Part shown: in pieces, positions 29,685 through 41,986 of the stretch
Numbering within the stretch: the first letter of the stretch is position 1
Layout: the number at the start of each line of letters is the position of its first letter
NCBI GenBank assembly: GCA_029204225.1
Contig: CM055101.1
Coordinates: 62,076,955-62,140,954 of the forward strand
From: Diphasiastrum complanatum
Taxonomy: Eukaryota > Streptophyta > Lycopodiopsida > Lycopodiales > Lycopodiaceae
DNA: 64,000 nucleotides
Direction of reading: 5' to 3'
Position numbers and translations under genes: made by a program
The notes under the pieces: generated by a model
Told to the model about the DNA's origin: nothing
Database searches by the model: none
Seen by the model: only the letters and a program-made list of their open reading frames with translations

Positions 29685-31859
29685 CAACATAAGCTTTGAA
29701 GACTAGGAAGTGATCAAATACCATAGCTTTTGAAGAAAGTAGATACAACCAAGTATATCTTGTAAAATCATCAATGAAGGTGACAAAACAAGTTGCACCA
29801 CTAATACTTTTAGAGGAAGAAAAATGAACATCCAAGTGAATTAGTTCCAAAGGATGAGAAGTCTTAATAAAAGGCCTTTGATATGGCTTTTTATGTGATT
29901 TTGCAATAGCACAAGCCTCACAAGGCTTGATATCCTTGGAAAGTGATGTTGGAAGGCCAATAGCCTTATCATTCTTGATCATAGAAAACATAGACTTAAA
30001 GTTAGGATGCCCCAATCTTCTATGCCATAACTCCTCCTTAGACAAAAGAGCACCTTCACAAAAGTTTTCATTCTCATAAGAATTCAACTTGAAGATTCCA
30101 CCATATCTAGATCCATTAGTTAGGATCTCATCATTTTTCTTGATAAAGCAAGTATGGAATTGAATTTTACATCACAACCACTATCAAGCAACTTTCCAAC
30201 ACTAATCAAGTTCTTTGTAAGCTTATGAACAAAAAGAACATTGGAAAGTGATAGAACTTTAGAAGAAGCAAGTTTCAATGGAATGTTGCCAATTCCTTCA
30301 ATAGAGCATTTATGATAATTTGCAGTATAAATAGATCTTTTAAGTCCTTTATAAGGTACAATAGAGTCAAAAGACTCTTTTGAACAACACATATGTGAAG
30401 AGGCTCCACTATCTATGTACCAAGCTCCATCTTTCTTGAAGAGTGATGAAGAAAAGCTTGACACCATGAGTGATCCTTCTCCATCACTTGCAATAAAATC
30501 TTCTTCTTTCTCATTAGAGAGATTTGCTTGTGTGAGTTGATTTTTCTTTTCGAAGCAATTAGAGGCATAGTGCCCCTTATTTCCACAAAAGAAACACTTG
30601 ACTTTCTTCTTCTTGGTCTTTGAAGTAGAATGATGAGATGAGTCATCATCTTCACCATCTTTGTCTCTTTCCTTGGCTTTGTCTTTGTTGAAAGCTTGAG
30701 AAAACTGGTTCTTGCTCCTTCCTTTGTGCTTGTCCTTGACAAAGAGAGCTTTATCACTTCCAATATGCTCGAGTTTGTTCATCCTAGACAATTTGTAACT
30801 TTGCCTAGCTTCTTCAGAGATGAGAATTCCTTGAAGAGTTTCCAAATTGGGCAACTCCTCCTTAATGGCAAAGGATTGAACAAGATTATCATAGTCATCT
30901 TTTAAGCCATTTAGAATGACTTGTACTAGCTCACCTTGATTGATTGTGACACCAGCACAAGCAAGATCCCTATGAAGATCTTTTACTCCTAGAACATAAT
31001 TTGATGCACTCTCCTCACTTCTTTGAAAATATTGGAAAATCTGATTTCTAAGAGTGAGTATTCTAGAAGTGTTCTTAGCTTCGTAGATGGACTTAAGTGC
31101 ATCCCAAGCATCTTTAGTAGTGGTGCAAGATCCTATTTCTCTCAAAATCTCATTAAAGACATTCATTTTAATGAAATGTAGAGCCATTCTAGCTCTCTTC
31201 TTGTACTTTGATATTTCAAGCTATGCTTGAGGCTCCTCCTCAATACCAAGTACTATGTCCATAACATCCTGGAGCATTAAAATAGACTCCATTCTTACCT
31301 TCCATATTGAGTAATTAGAGGTACTTGGTCTTTCACCTGCTTCTAGGAGATATCCTCCCACATATACCATATTGTGAAGACTTCTTGTTATTGGACAATT
31401 ATATGTTTGAGCTTGTTCCAATCAGACTTAATATTGCTACTCTCTCTCACTATAGGTATTTTCAAGGATGTACTACCTTCCTATGTGAAAAACTTGCAAC
31501 TGTTGAGATAGATCTCAAATATTCCACAAAATAGGATAATCTAGATCAGTCTCTCAAAATAGATTGAGGCATATAGACAAGTTTGAATTCTACTTTTGGC
31601 ATGTGTTAAATGCTCCAAAAGAAAACACTAATGATTCACAGAAGGCTCAAAGGTGTTCAATAACATCTTTGTCTTGATCTTCAATTTCTTGTGTTGGATA
31701 CTCAAAACAATGGATTAAGAATCAAGCAAGATTGAATCAAATCAAAAAGTGGTCACTCGGATTTTGGACCTCTCCCTACCCTCTTTAAGAGCTTCTAACT
31801 CTTGATAGACACATTAAATTGATTTGGGATCAATTTCTATGGAAAGTACTTCTTCATCT

Positions 31860-32190
31860 CAGCCTATCCAAGCACATGCCATCTAGTGATATGAAGAACA
31901 ACCGTCATAATCTGGACATTCATCACATTACCACGAATATCCACCAGAAAGTCCAGAACCACTAGCCATACAAGATGGCTATGCAATTACACAAGGGCCA
32001 TTGAACAACAGATGTTTCATATGTGGTGAAACTGGCCACTTCATGGTTAATTGTCCAATCAAGACCAAGTACCACATGGAGTGTCCCGACTGTGTCCAAA
32101 AACACAGTTTCAAAGACTGTCCAAAACAACCCAACAAGATCCTACCTACCCGACACGTCGGTTACGACTACCGATAGGATCCTTGCACAA
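31860..32190 (+). mobile_element. Fragment of gypsy gag (knuckle region) in the leader of copia copy B
   Basis: About 330 bp closely match 20,947-21,270 of gypsy copy G2, including the knuckle CFICGETGHFMV (read here as CFICGETGHFMVNC's relative) and the following HSFKDCPK motif. It lies in opposite orientation to copy B, between its gag and its primer site. No target duplication is evident. Confidence 0.75.
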
Positions 32191-32528
32191 GCTATAACAC
32201 CACTATCTTTGGACCAAATAGCAAGGAATTAAAGGGCACTGAAAATATCTGATTCTCACATGTGCGGAATACCAAAATTTTGTACAATGTCAATTTTGAC
32301 CTGAAAATTCAGTCCTCTTTGAAAAGTGATTAACTGTTTTTTTGCTTGAATTTGCTCACAAATTTTTGAACAATCGGAGATAATAAAATGGGAAGATTAG
32401 TTTGGCTCTGATACCATGACAAAATTTCCAGCAAGTTCACACGTGTGGGGAATGATCCTTACATGTGAATGACCTTATTAAGCTTTATGATTAGCACACA
32501 AATTGATTCTAGATTGAATAACAAGATC

Positions 32529-33749
32529 TGAAGAAACGAAATGTTTCCAACTACAAAGCCTTGCTAGCTTTCAGCCCTCAGCCCGACGAAGACATTCCCG
32601 ATTTTGAAGATTTGGAGACATGAAGCACAAAAGGTTTCGCGAACACAAAAGTCAAAGGAGACGAAGACGAACGATTTGCGAACACGAAAGATCCACGAAC
32701 GAGAGAAAGGCATACAAAATATGTTTTGCCTTCACGCTCCAAAGAGTACCAGCTAAGATCATGCAAGTACCCAGAAGTACAGATTCTGAAGAAACGAAAT
32801 GTTTCCAACTACAAACCCTTGCTAGCTTTCAGCCCTCAGCCCGACGAAGACATTCCCGATTTTGAAGATCTGAAGGCATGAAGCACAAAAGGTTTTGCGA
32901 ACACAAAAGTCAAAGGAGACGAAGATGAACGATTTGCGAACACAAAAGATCCACGAACGAGAGAAAGGCATATGAAATCTGTTTTGCCCTCACGCTCCAA
33001 AGAGTACCAGCTAAGATCATGCAAGTACCCAGAAGTACATATATCTGATCTGATGGTATGATGTCAACAGATACAGTTTAGGTTGTGGCTAATCTGCCAC
33101 TCTTGTAACTCCTTGACTAGTTGCTTAATCACTCTAATCTTAGATTTACATAGAGCGACCATCTTACTGGATGATACTTGACATATAGATCAACAGAATA
33201 CACATACAGTGTAATGTAATAGTCTGATGCTGGTAACCAATCAAGACGAAAAATATAGAATACTTGTCCGCCTGCATGCGAAGACAATTCTGTCTAGGAT
33301 CAGAAGACCCAACTGTCCGCTAGTAAAGCGAGACGATTACTCGAGAGATAACCGCGTTTCTCTCATGCCAATGCACTGCGTGGGTATGCACGTAGTGCTC
33401 AAAGAATCAGAGAAAAGAAATCAATAGACGATATTGTAGCCTTCGCACACATATCAATTTGTCTTGTGTCTGATCTCAAATGCAAATGTTTCTGCTGTTA
33501 GTCTGAGTTTTTTCTTGTCCATTTTGAATTTCGCACTTTGGTTGAAACTATGTTGAATGCTGTATTAATTTTATGAACGTAGATCAGTAGTGAATGACTA
33601 CAATCTGGAGGACTGTAGGAGTGATTCAGTTGGCCGTGTCCAGCGATCGCATCTGAACTCCATCCGAGTTGAAGAGAGTCGTGACTGATTCGCCTTCGTC
33701 AAACTTTTGTGAATGCGACGAATTCATCAGTCATCACACATCCCCAACA
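32529..33749. mobile_element. Solo LTR inserted in the 5' LTR of copia copy B
   Basis: A 1,221-bp unit with borders TGAAGAAACG and CCCCAACA, flanked by perfect 5-bp target copies AGATC (32,524-32,528 and 33,750-33,754). The empty site is preserved in the other LTR of copy B at about 26,037 (AACAAGATCTAGTAC), which proves both edges. It holds a 258-bp tandem duplication. Its family and strand are uncertain; TGTTGGGG at the right edge, read on the minus strand, looks like an LTR start. Confidence 0.9.
32530..33045. repeat. 258-bp tandem duplication inside a solo LTR
   Basis: Two head-to-tail copies begin GAAGAAACGAAATG at 32,530 and 32,788. They differ at roughly fifteen sites or fewer, so the duplication is fairly recent or was present in the parent LTR. 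Confidence 0.92.
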
Positions 33750-35547
33750 AGATCTAGTACATAATTTAATGGCTTAGTCACAATCTAGCATGCTAAGAAT
33801 CAAAGAATGATAGCTTTGATCACAAGAGAAAAAAAGTACAAGAATTTAGTGTACGAGCATAAGCCTCAACATGAGTTAGAGAGAGAAAGAGAGAGCATTA
33901 TTCAAGCAAATGATAGTGTAGATCCAAAATGGCATGGAATAGCTTCAAAGCTTGGTTCTTTTTCAAATATTATGAGAATGGCTACACATATTTATGGAGT
34001 TTGAGGTAGCTCGAGGTAGAACCACATTCATCCACCTTCCATCCACTTCTATGAGTGAAAACTAGAGTATTAGTGACATTTGTCACATCTCATGCATGCA
34101 TTTCTATCTACTTTTACCAAGTGTCTTTTTTTTTTAACTAGAATTGTACAAATCATCATGCATGTGTCCATTTCACTTTGTGCATGCCTTGCATGTCACT
34201 ATGGATCACTTACAACCATTGCATGTGATATGCCACGAGTTTCTACAAGCATATTAATGACATTTCTAAGTCTATAATCTATATGCAAGTTGTATACTAC
34301 CAACTAGACTTGAGAAACCCATATAGCTCGAGTTCCTTCTAGGCCAAATTTGACATTTACATTATGAAACAACAAACTTGCATAGAGAAAACTTTGTAGT
34401 AAGCCTAAAGTCAAGATAGATGATTTCTCATTTTCAACATTGATGGCCAAGGAGCTTTGAAAAATAGTCACTAGAACCGAACTACTACCCAGTGTCGATG
34501 AGCAAGCCATTTCTAAGTGAAAGCTCGAGGATAGCAAGGCCTTCGTCTTGATCACACTTAACATCTCTGACACACAAATTGGCCACATCAGACAAGCCCA
34601 ATCTTCGAAAGAGGATTGGGATATATTAAACACACTATACGAAGTGAGTAATGTTACTTCAAAGCTGCATTTGAGGAGAAAATTCTTGTCACTCAAAATG
34701 ACAAAAAGTGATTCTATTCAAAATCATATTAATCAATATAAGACTCTGTTAGAGCAGATGGCGGCATTAGGTTCAACGATCAAAGACTCTGACGTTGTAA
34801 TGACCTTATTGTCTAGTCTACCATCCTCATATGAAAACTAGGTGATGATTATTTCCACACACTCAAAAATTACATTGTCCATAGTCATAATCATGCCACT
34901 GCAAGAGGAGACAAGAAGGAATGGAGCATCCTCGTCCTCCATCAACGACTCGCAAGATTATTAACAAAGAAGAACACAAGGAGGCAACATAAGAAGAAAG
35001 TTGTCCGACAATCTGACGCAGCCACAGAAGACCCATAATCGATAACCTGCTCCAAACAAAAAAAGACTCTTCTGTAGGTACTGTAAGAGGATGAACACCA
35101 CACATGATGTACCAGCTAAAGAACATCCACTATGCATACAATGAAGTATCATACCTGAGAAACTGTAGTTAGATCAAAGTTCTATGGTCAAAACTATGCC
35201 AAAACTAGTTGAAGAGGGAGTGTGAAAAATTGTCAACTAGTTTGGTTTTTTATTTTGCAAATTTGGAGGCCAAAAAAAAATCTCAACTTAGAGATAGTTT
35301 CATATTTGTTAATAAGGGCCTAAATTTTTGCACCTAACACGCTTCCACAAAGGTAAATCTAAAACCCAATTAATTTATGCATGGCTATGGAATCGATTGT
35401 GTCGATCCAGTGAATTGGAAGTTGTGATCAAGTAGGGCAGACTTCGATCTGTCAAAGTCGGTACGAATATGACATAGGTAGTTGCATGCACCGAGGATTC
35501 CAAGCATCCGCTCTTCCGTTGTGCCACGATGTCGTGATATCCCAACA

Positions 35548-36060
35548 GTAGGGTGGCACATAGCCAGGGAGAGTCAGCAAATGCTAGGAGCCAAGAGGAG
35601 CAGGGGATGCTTTGGTGTTCGACTTGTCTAGCAGGATGGTGACCATGATGGAAGACATCAGGTGAGCATAGTATGTGGATGACAAGTCCATTGGGGTGGC
35701 ACTCAGGGAATGATCTCTATCCTAAGCATAGACCTCCTTTCCAAGGTTCTTAAGTAGTTTCCATAATTGATATAGAGAATAGTGTCCACATTGGACATTT
35801 CACTATTTCTTAAATCAATTTTACACGTGAGATGTAACTAGGACATGAAAATCCAAATAGAATGTCATTGTTATGGTTCCTCCATACTTCAAACTTTGAT
35901 ATCTCTGTAAAATAAAAGTAACCAAACAATAAATGATAGTTATCATCCAATGCTTACATGTCTCCTCCATTTTTGTCCTTCCTTGATATGTATCCTCCAT
36001 GAAAATCAATGAATGAGCCTCCATCTCCATCTTGTCATAAGATATCATCAACCCTTTATG
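35548..36060. other. No gene recognised
   Basis: Sequence between the 3' LTR of copy C and the LTR of gypsy copy G3. It may include the outer part of the G3 LTR, whose far edge I could not place. Confidence 0.35.
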
Positions 36061-39000
36061 AATTGATCATGAATGAGTGTGTAGTGGGTTTCTTTCCTTG
36101 CCTAACCTGAATCTAAGTCTAGTCAATCTAGCATCAAAGAGACGGAAGTTAGTTGTCACACATAGGTTCGTTCCCATGAGAGCAATAATATAGTTCAAAT
36201 TTCAACATGAATGGAGGACCTAACACTAACATCCATTAACACTAAGAATTAACACTACATCCATTAACCCTACTTCCATTAACCCTAAATCTACAACAAT
36301 GATAGAAACTTACTCTTCTCTCTCTCCATTTCTCTCTCACAAAATGCATAAGAAATAGCAATCCCAATAATGATCAAATCCAACAATTAGCAAATACCAA
36401 AGAAAGCATGAGAAATGGAGGAAAAGAGAGGAAAAGCAATGACATTCATTAATCCATTTCTAAAGGGAACCAATCTGCTTTATTGAAATGAGAAAATGAA
36501 CATGAGGAGCCACTCGAGTTGGTCCCTTTTTATAGTAGAGAAGATGACCCTGGCCTCTGAATCCTATTGGTCTAGTCTTGCCTCTCTTTTTATTCAAATT
36601 TAAGAAAGTGTGAGAACCATCAAAATTGGAAGAAAACCCAACTTTATTCACTAACTTGACAATTAGGCCCTACGACATTAAAAGTCCCGCAAAAAGGCCT
36701 AAAGTCCTTTATTAACTTTTAACTAATCAATCAAATAACTATGTGATCATCGGGTTGGACTTACACACACAAGGTGCTAAATCCCTCTCACTTATTAACT
36801 AGGGTTAGGATTGCCTTGGGATCCGCAAACCCTCCAACAGTATCCCCCACCAAAACTGGTGGCGGTCCCACGACACCTGCAATATGCAGTTATTGGAAAC
36901 TTTTATTGGCTTCGCGCCGAATCTTAATTAAATGATACTGCACCTTCTCCATAAAGTCAAGGCGTGCAGTATTGAAATCCAAATTATGCGGCAGAAAACA
37001 ACGGTGGGCTCCGACAATCCACTTGGAAGTTGTCCATGAGGTGAAGCGGGATTCCCAAGAGCCTCCCATCATAACCGCACAGAAATATAGTCGAGCAATC
37101 GGCAGCTGATCTTTGATTTGCTCTGAGGCCATTGGCTTATTTGGATCAAATGCCAGGGTAGGAAAGCAATCATCCCATTTGGTTGCCACTGATGCCAACA
37201 GAGTTAGATCTTTTGTAAACATTGCCGATTGTCGCATTGTTGGATCCGGAGAGTGGACATACTCTCTCTGATATGCTTGTAAGGCCGATGAAAATCCACT
37301 GAAATATTCTAGCTGTAAGACTGGTGGATGATTGGCCAATTGGACGTATGGATGGTGATTTTATCCATAGCCAATCCCAAATCTTTCCATTTTTGTCTTT
37401 GTGACATTGGCACGTAATAAGGATCTACCCGCAACTGGCGAGGGCTGGCGACGTAACTCCTAATTGATTCCGGAGTTTTCTAAAAAACCGTGATTCTCCA
37501 TGCCGGCTGCTCTCCCAGTGCAGGTATTTTGTCCAATTCTTTGCCGACCTCGATCTCGGAGGTTTTAAATTTGAGAACCCATCCACCACGCGAGGACTCA
37601 TGTGGATGATGCTTTAAGAAGGTCTGGATCTGGTCCTCGATGCTAATGGGCCTTTTGAATAAATGGTCTGTCCTTGATGAGGATGGACCCGCTTGTACTA
37701 CCGGTATAGTTGGCGATTGATCTGCTAGATCTGGAGCTCCCCCCTGGTCCATGCTCGAATCAACCCATGTGTCCATCTGTACAGCTTCTTGGCGTGAAGG
37801 GGAGAATTGCGGCATGACCGAGACGAAGATTTGTGGTCCGGCTTCCAACACTTGAGCGGTGGCTTTTTCATAGGCGTTGATGGTCTCTTTTGCCTTTTCC
37901 AACTCGATTGAAGCTGCTCCTTTGAACCTATCAAAGCGGCCTTGGAATCCCTGAAGGGCAGTTATCAAAGCGGCCTTGGAATCCCTGAAGGGCCTTGGAA
38001 TCTACCTGATCCTGTGCAATTGTCAGGGCATTTTGTAGGGAGCTGATGTAGGTTTCCAAGCGATCAACTTGTTGCTGGGCCAATGTCTTTTCACTTTCAG
38101 CCTTTTCTTCATGTTGCTTGGCTATCTTCACCTCTCGATCCAGCTGGACAATTTTCTGGCTGATCAGAGTGTTTTCGGATCCTAAAACAGAGATCCTCTG
38201 TTCCATTTCTTTTCTTTTTTTATCCAGCATAGACCGGATCACTTGCCCAAGGCTTGAAACTAATCGGGGAGCATCACCAGAATCGACAGTCATGGAGGTG
38301 ACAACAACAGGAGATCCTGATGGTACTGTCCGTGGTAGGCGTGGAATAGGTGCCAAAGTCTCTTCTTCTTAAAAATATCCTCATCTTCAAACCCTTCAGG
38401 CACTATGGCGTCGAACTGCTTTGGTGACTTGACAGTTGTGTCGACCCGAAGTGTGGCTGGGCTACCTTGTGTGGGTGGTTGCTGACTGGCATCTTTGACA
38501 CCAACATTAGTGTCATGGATATGCCCGAATCCTCTTCCAGGGGATTGGGATTCAAAGGGTGCTGGGCTCTGGGGCATTTCAAAGATTTTGGTGGCCCCAA
38601 GGGGGTCGGAATCATCAAACATATCCATGAAGAACTGTGTGTTGGGTGAGGTTGCTTCGGTGTGCGGGGGTGAGGCGGCCTGGGCAGCTGTGATGGGAAT
38701 GGTAGGCTCAATGGTCACAGCCTGTCCTTGTATGGAAGCAGAGGTGAGGGAAGCATCAGAGACAAGGGGAATGGGAAGTTCAGTGCGAACAGCAGCAGGG
38801 GGTGGAAACGCAGTTGACGAGATATGCCTAGTACGACGTTGTGACGCGGAAGAACTTGAGGCCTGGTGAGATGACTCGGCTGGTGCTTCTTCGTAAACCG
38901 AAAGCACATAATCCAGGTGAAAGCCATGGATTCTATTTTCTAAGTGAGAAGCGGCTAAGAGGGACAATAGAGAGCCAGTGGCAAACTGCTACTTTGTATT

Positions 39001-41183
39001 GGCCTTAATAGCTCGCTTGAGCTCACCAGAAACAGTCTTGAACTAGTTATATGGTTCAAGAGGGGCTTTGGCCAACTTGATGTGGGACTCCACTATCCTG
39101 TGAAGGATTTGAGATGTGATGCGGTCTTTCATGAGGTTGCCAACCATCAGAAAATGATTCAACAATTGGGAAGCGGCGTGGATGGAAGGCTCAGTGATGG
39201 CTTCCAGAAGGTAACCATCATTAGTCCAATGCAGATCGTTGGTGAGGTCAATGTATGGCTTGATGGCCTGTTTGGCGTGCTTGTAATTGGGTGAGGCGTG
39301 CGTACCGGATGAGATTCCTATAGCTGTAAGTGTGGCCTCAGTGACGCACACCTTGTGTGTGGCTCCTTGGAAGGTAATGTAAAACTTGGATTTCTCTTTC
39401 TTCCACGTACTGAAGGCAAGAGTGATGAAATCCATATTGATGCATCCCGAAAAGGCTCTCTCATGAATACCCATTGTTGTAAGTAGAGGCTCCGCAAGGG
39501 TCATCCACTGAGTGACCATGCTTGTGCTAGGAAGAATCATGATGTCCGTTGCAGATGGGACATCACGATGGATAGTATAGCGTGGAGACTGGGAAGTATC
39601 GATAGAAGACATGATGATCAGAAAGGAATTATAACCGCGTGAGAATGTATCAGAAGACAATGCAGGAAATTTGGAAGGCTTTGGTCGCAAGAAAAATTCA
39701 CAAGAGCTTTGCTAGCACAAGTGAGGAATGAATCGAATTCAGCCAACTTATAGGTGAATTTGGTGGGTCCATTACACTGAATAGTAGTTGGGCTGATCAG
39801 TTCTAAACAAAAATTTGCAGGCATGTACAGTACTGTAAAAATAGGTTATAAAAATCTCGGCGAAGGTTTCTAGGGAACTGAACCTATCAGGCGGACGTTT
39901 TTCAGGACTGGCGAAGGATGAACCTTCGCCCAGGAGGGTCCTTCGCCCAGGTATTGTCATAAATGCTTTTTTCCACTATCTAAACCTATGGACAACGTAA
40001 TTTTGACATTTTAAGATCATCTAGCAGGTCGGCGAAGGTTCATAATGATGTTACGATGCTCGGCGAAGGTTCCCAAAATGGCATATCATTGAACATTCGT
40101 CTAACTCAAAAATTGAATTTTCTCTTGTAAACCTTCGCCTACCTCAATTTAGATAAATCAGGGGTGGATGTACGGTCTGAGAGCTCAGCGAAGGTTTTTG
40201 ATACTGTATTGGTCAAATCGACCCAAAACAGTGGTCTTCTAAGTCATTTTCCATAAAAATATTGTGCTTTTGTTTTCTTATGTTGATGACTTCTTGACTT
40301 TTGCTCACCAGTCTTTCCTTATTATTTTTTTTCTACTGTCTTTTTCCAAAAAAAAAGTCAGCAAATTAAATACTGAAAACAAAAAACTGAAAACAAATAA
40401 AATGAAAAAATATATTGAGATCAAGCTTGCTGAACTGGCGGAGCAGGCTACTGAAACTTGCATAATCGGCCGCCATTTACCGGAGTATCAAATCGTTTCC
40501 CATCCAAGTGCTCAAGAATTACTGCGCCATAGTTCAGGATTTCCTTCACTTTATACGGGCCTTCCCCAGTAAACTTCAACTTACCCTTGATCAGCTTGGT
40601 TTTGTACATCAATGCAAGATCTCCTACTTCAGATATTTCTTATGCAATTGCCGATCGTGCCATGCCTTGCGACGGGCTTTCTCTGCTGCTAAGGCATGAA
40701 CTGCCATCAATCGGATTTCACATAATTTGTGCAACGCAGCATGGTGAAGTTGTAAAGACTGATCATCATTTAATCGTTCCGTTGCTGCTATGCGTAAAGA
40801 TGGGATTAAAAATTCAATTGGCATAACAACATCTTGACCATAAACCAGTTGAAAAGGTGTTTGATTTGTACTATTTTTGTAAGCAGTTCTGAATGCCCAT
40901 AATGCTGCATATAAATTATGTTCCCATTCAGACCGACTCGCTTCTACTGTCTTTGTCATAATGGTGCAGAGAATCTTATTGGAAGATTCAGCTTGGCCAT
41001 TCCCTCTGGGATAATGGGGAGTACTAAATTTGTGTATAACAAAAAAATCTTCCAGTAAACACTAAGTAGTAATGATTCCGAAGCGATAATGCCTCGTTGT
41101 ACCGCCCTGTAGCAGGTTTCACCAGCCAAAAATTGTCCCGAATTTGGCCCTACGGTACCCAAATGGTGAATGTAGCCCATCAC
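36061..41183 (-). mobile_element. Ty3/gypsy copy G3 (Tat-like): integrase, extra ORF and 3' LTR; broken, 5' half absent
   Basis: Minus-strand gypsy fossil. From right to left: end of the integrase core (41,183-40,960), integrase C-terminal region (LWAFRTAYKNSTNQTPF at about 40,880; KFTGEGPY near 40,575), a spacer (39,700-40,400) rich in CGAAGGTT, an extra ORF region (39,690-36,890), a purine tract (GGTGGGGGA, 36,850-36,842) and a 3' LTR starting TGTTGGAGGG at 36,840 with a TATA-like ACTATAAAAAG at about 36,530. The extra ORF has an N-terminal domain (about 39,640-39,050), a Pro/Ser linker, coiled coils (about 38,240-37,860) and a C-terminal domain (37,620-36,890) that recurs in copy G2. Extra ORFs beyond integrase are known in Tat elements. 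Broken in several places. Confidence 0.75.
39850..40195. repeat. Cluster of CGAAGGTT / AACCTTCG motifs in the G3 spacer
   Basis: About eight copies of an 8-bp motif, often extended to TCGGCGAAGGTT or CCTTCGCCCAGG, occur in both orientations within 350 bp between integrase and the extra ORF. Spacing is irregular, so it is not a simple tandem repeat. Confidence 0.65.
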
Positions 41184-41389
41184 TAGGTCACCTGCACTCC
41201 GTTCGATAGAATGGTGATGAAAACTCCCCGAAACACATTTCTCCCTGCTCTGTGACGTTGCTCTAAGGAGCCAGTTTCAGGGGTCATTTTGGCCCAAGGA
41301 TGGCCAAAAAAGGTGCCTTCTAGCCATAGTTAGTCCCTTTGCCATTTGCCCTAGCAAAATGAACTGTATTTTCATTCTGAAAATTTTTA

Positions 41390-41740
41390 ATGAAGAAACA
41401 GCATTTTATGCCCTTCGGGTCCCTTTTGGCCCCAATGAAATTTTGTAATAAAGTTAATGCTAAGTCTGCCTTTCAATACTTCAAGGGCCCTCTTCAATTG
41501 AATCCAATGGTGGCCTTTGATCGAATGGATCACGTTGCTCCCCGAAAAGGATTCAAACCAAGCACTGCTGATTGCAATGTTTATTCAAGGTCAGTGCAAC
41601 AATCCTTCATTATCATCACCTTGTACGTTGATGATACGTTGCTCTTCAGCAACAATACCAAAATGATCAAGGATGCAAAACATATGTTGTTCTCAGAATT
41701 CGACATGACTAATCTGGACGAAGCTCACTTCTAGGTGAAT
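41390..41740 (+). mobile_element. Copia reverse transcriptase fragment
   Basis: About 41,525-41,735 gives GFKPSTADCNVYSR followed by a YVDD catalytic box and DMTNLDEAHF, a copia RT signature. The preceding 130 bp are less clear. It is isolated and old. Upstream, 41,184-41,389, shows nothing recognisable. Confidence 0.7.
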
Positions 41741-41986
41741 CTATGTATAGGGAACTTAGGGCTATGCATGGCTATGTGCCCGAGATGCTTTTGGCTCTAT
41801 ATATTGGGTCCAAACTCGCCCTACTCCTCATTATGGTTGTGGATTCATTGCTAGGCTCTCACTCTACATGGCATGCTTCTTGTTCCTTGGCTTGGGGGTG
41901 AAGCTTCTAGAGTTTGATTGGATGCTTCTACTTGGTTGGGTGGTTTCTCCAGTGTGTTATCCATTGTGTTTGTGATTTGTAAGCAG

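Noticed and set aside
39082-39294. Plus-strand frame inside the extra ORF of gypsy copy G3
   Set aside because: Antisense shadow; the minus-strand frame has the conserved blocks.
41760-41930. Hydrophobic open frames just before the histone-like exon, considered as its first exon
   Set aside because: Composition does not fit an H3 N-terminal tail and no donor joins it in frame.
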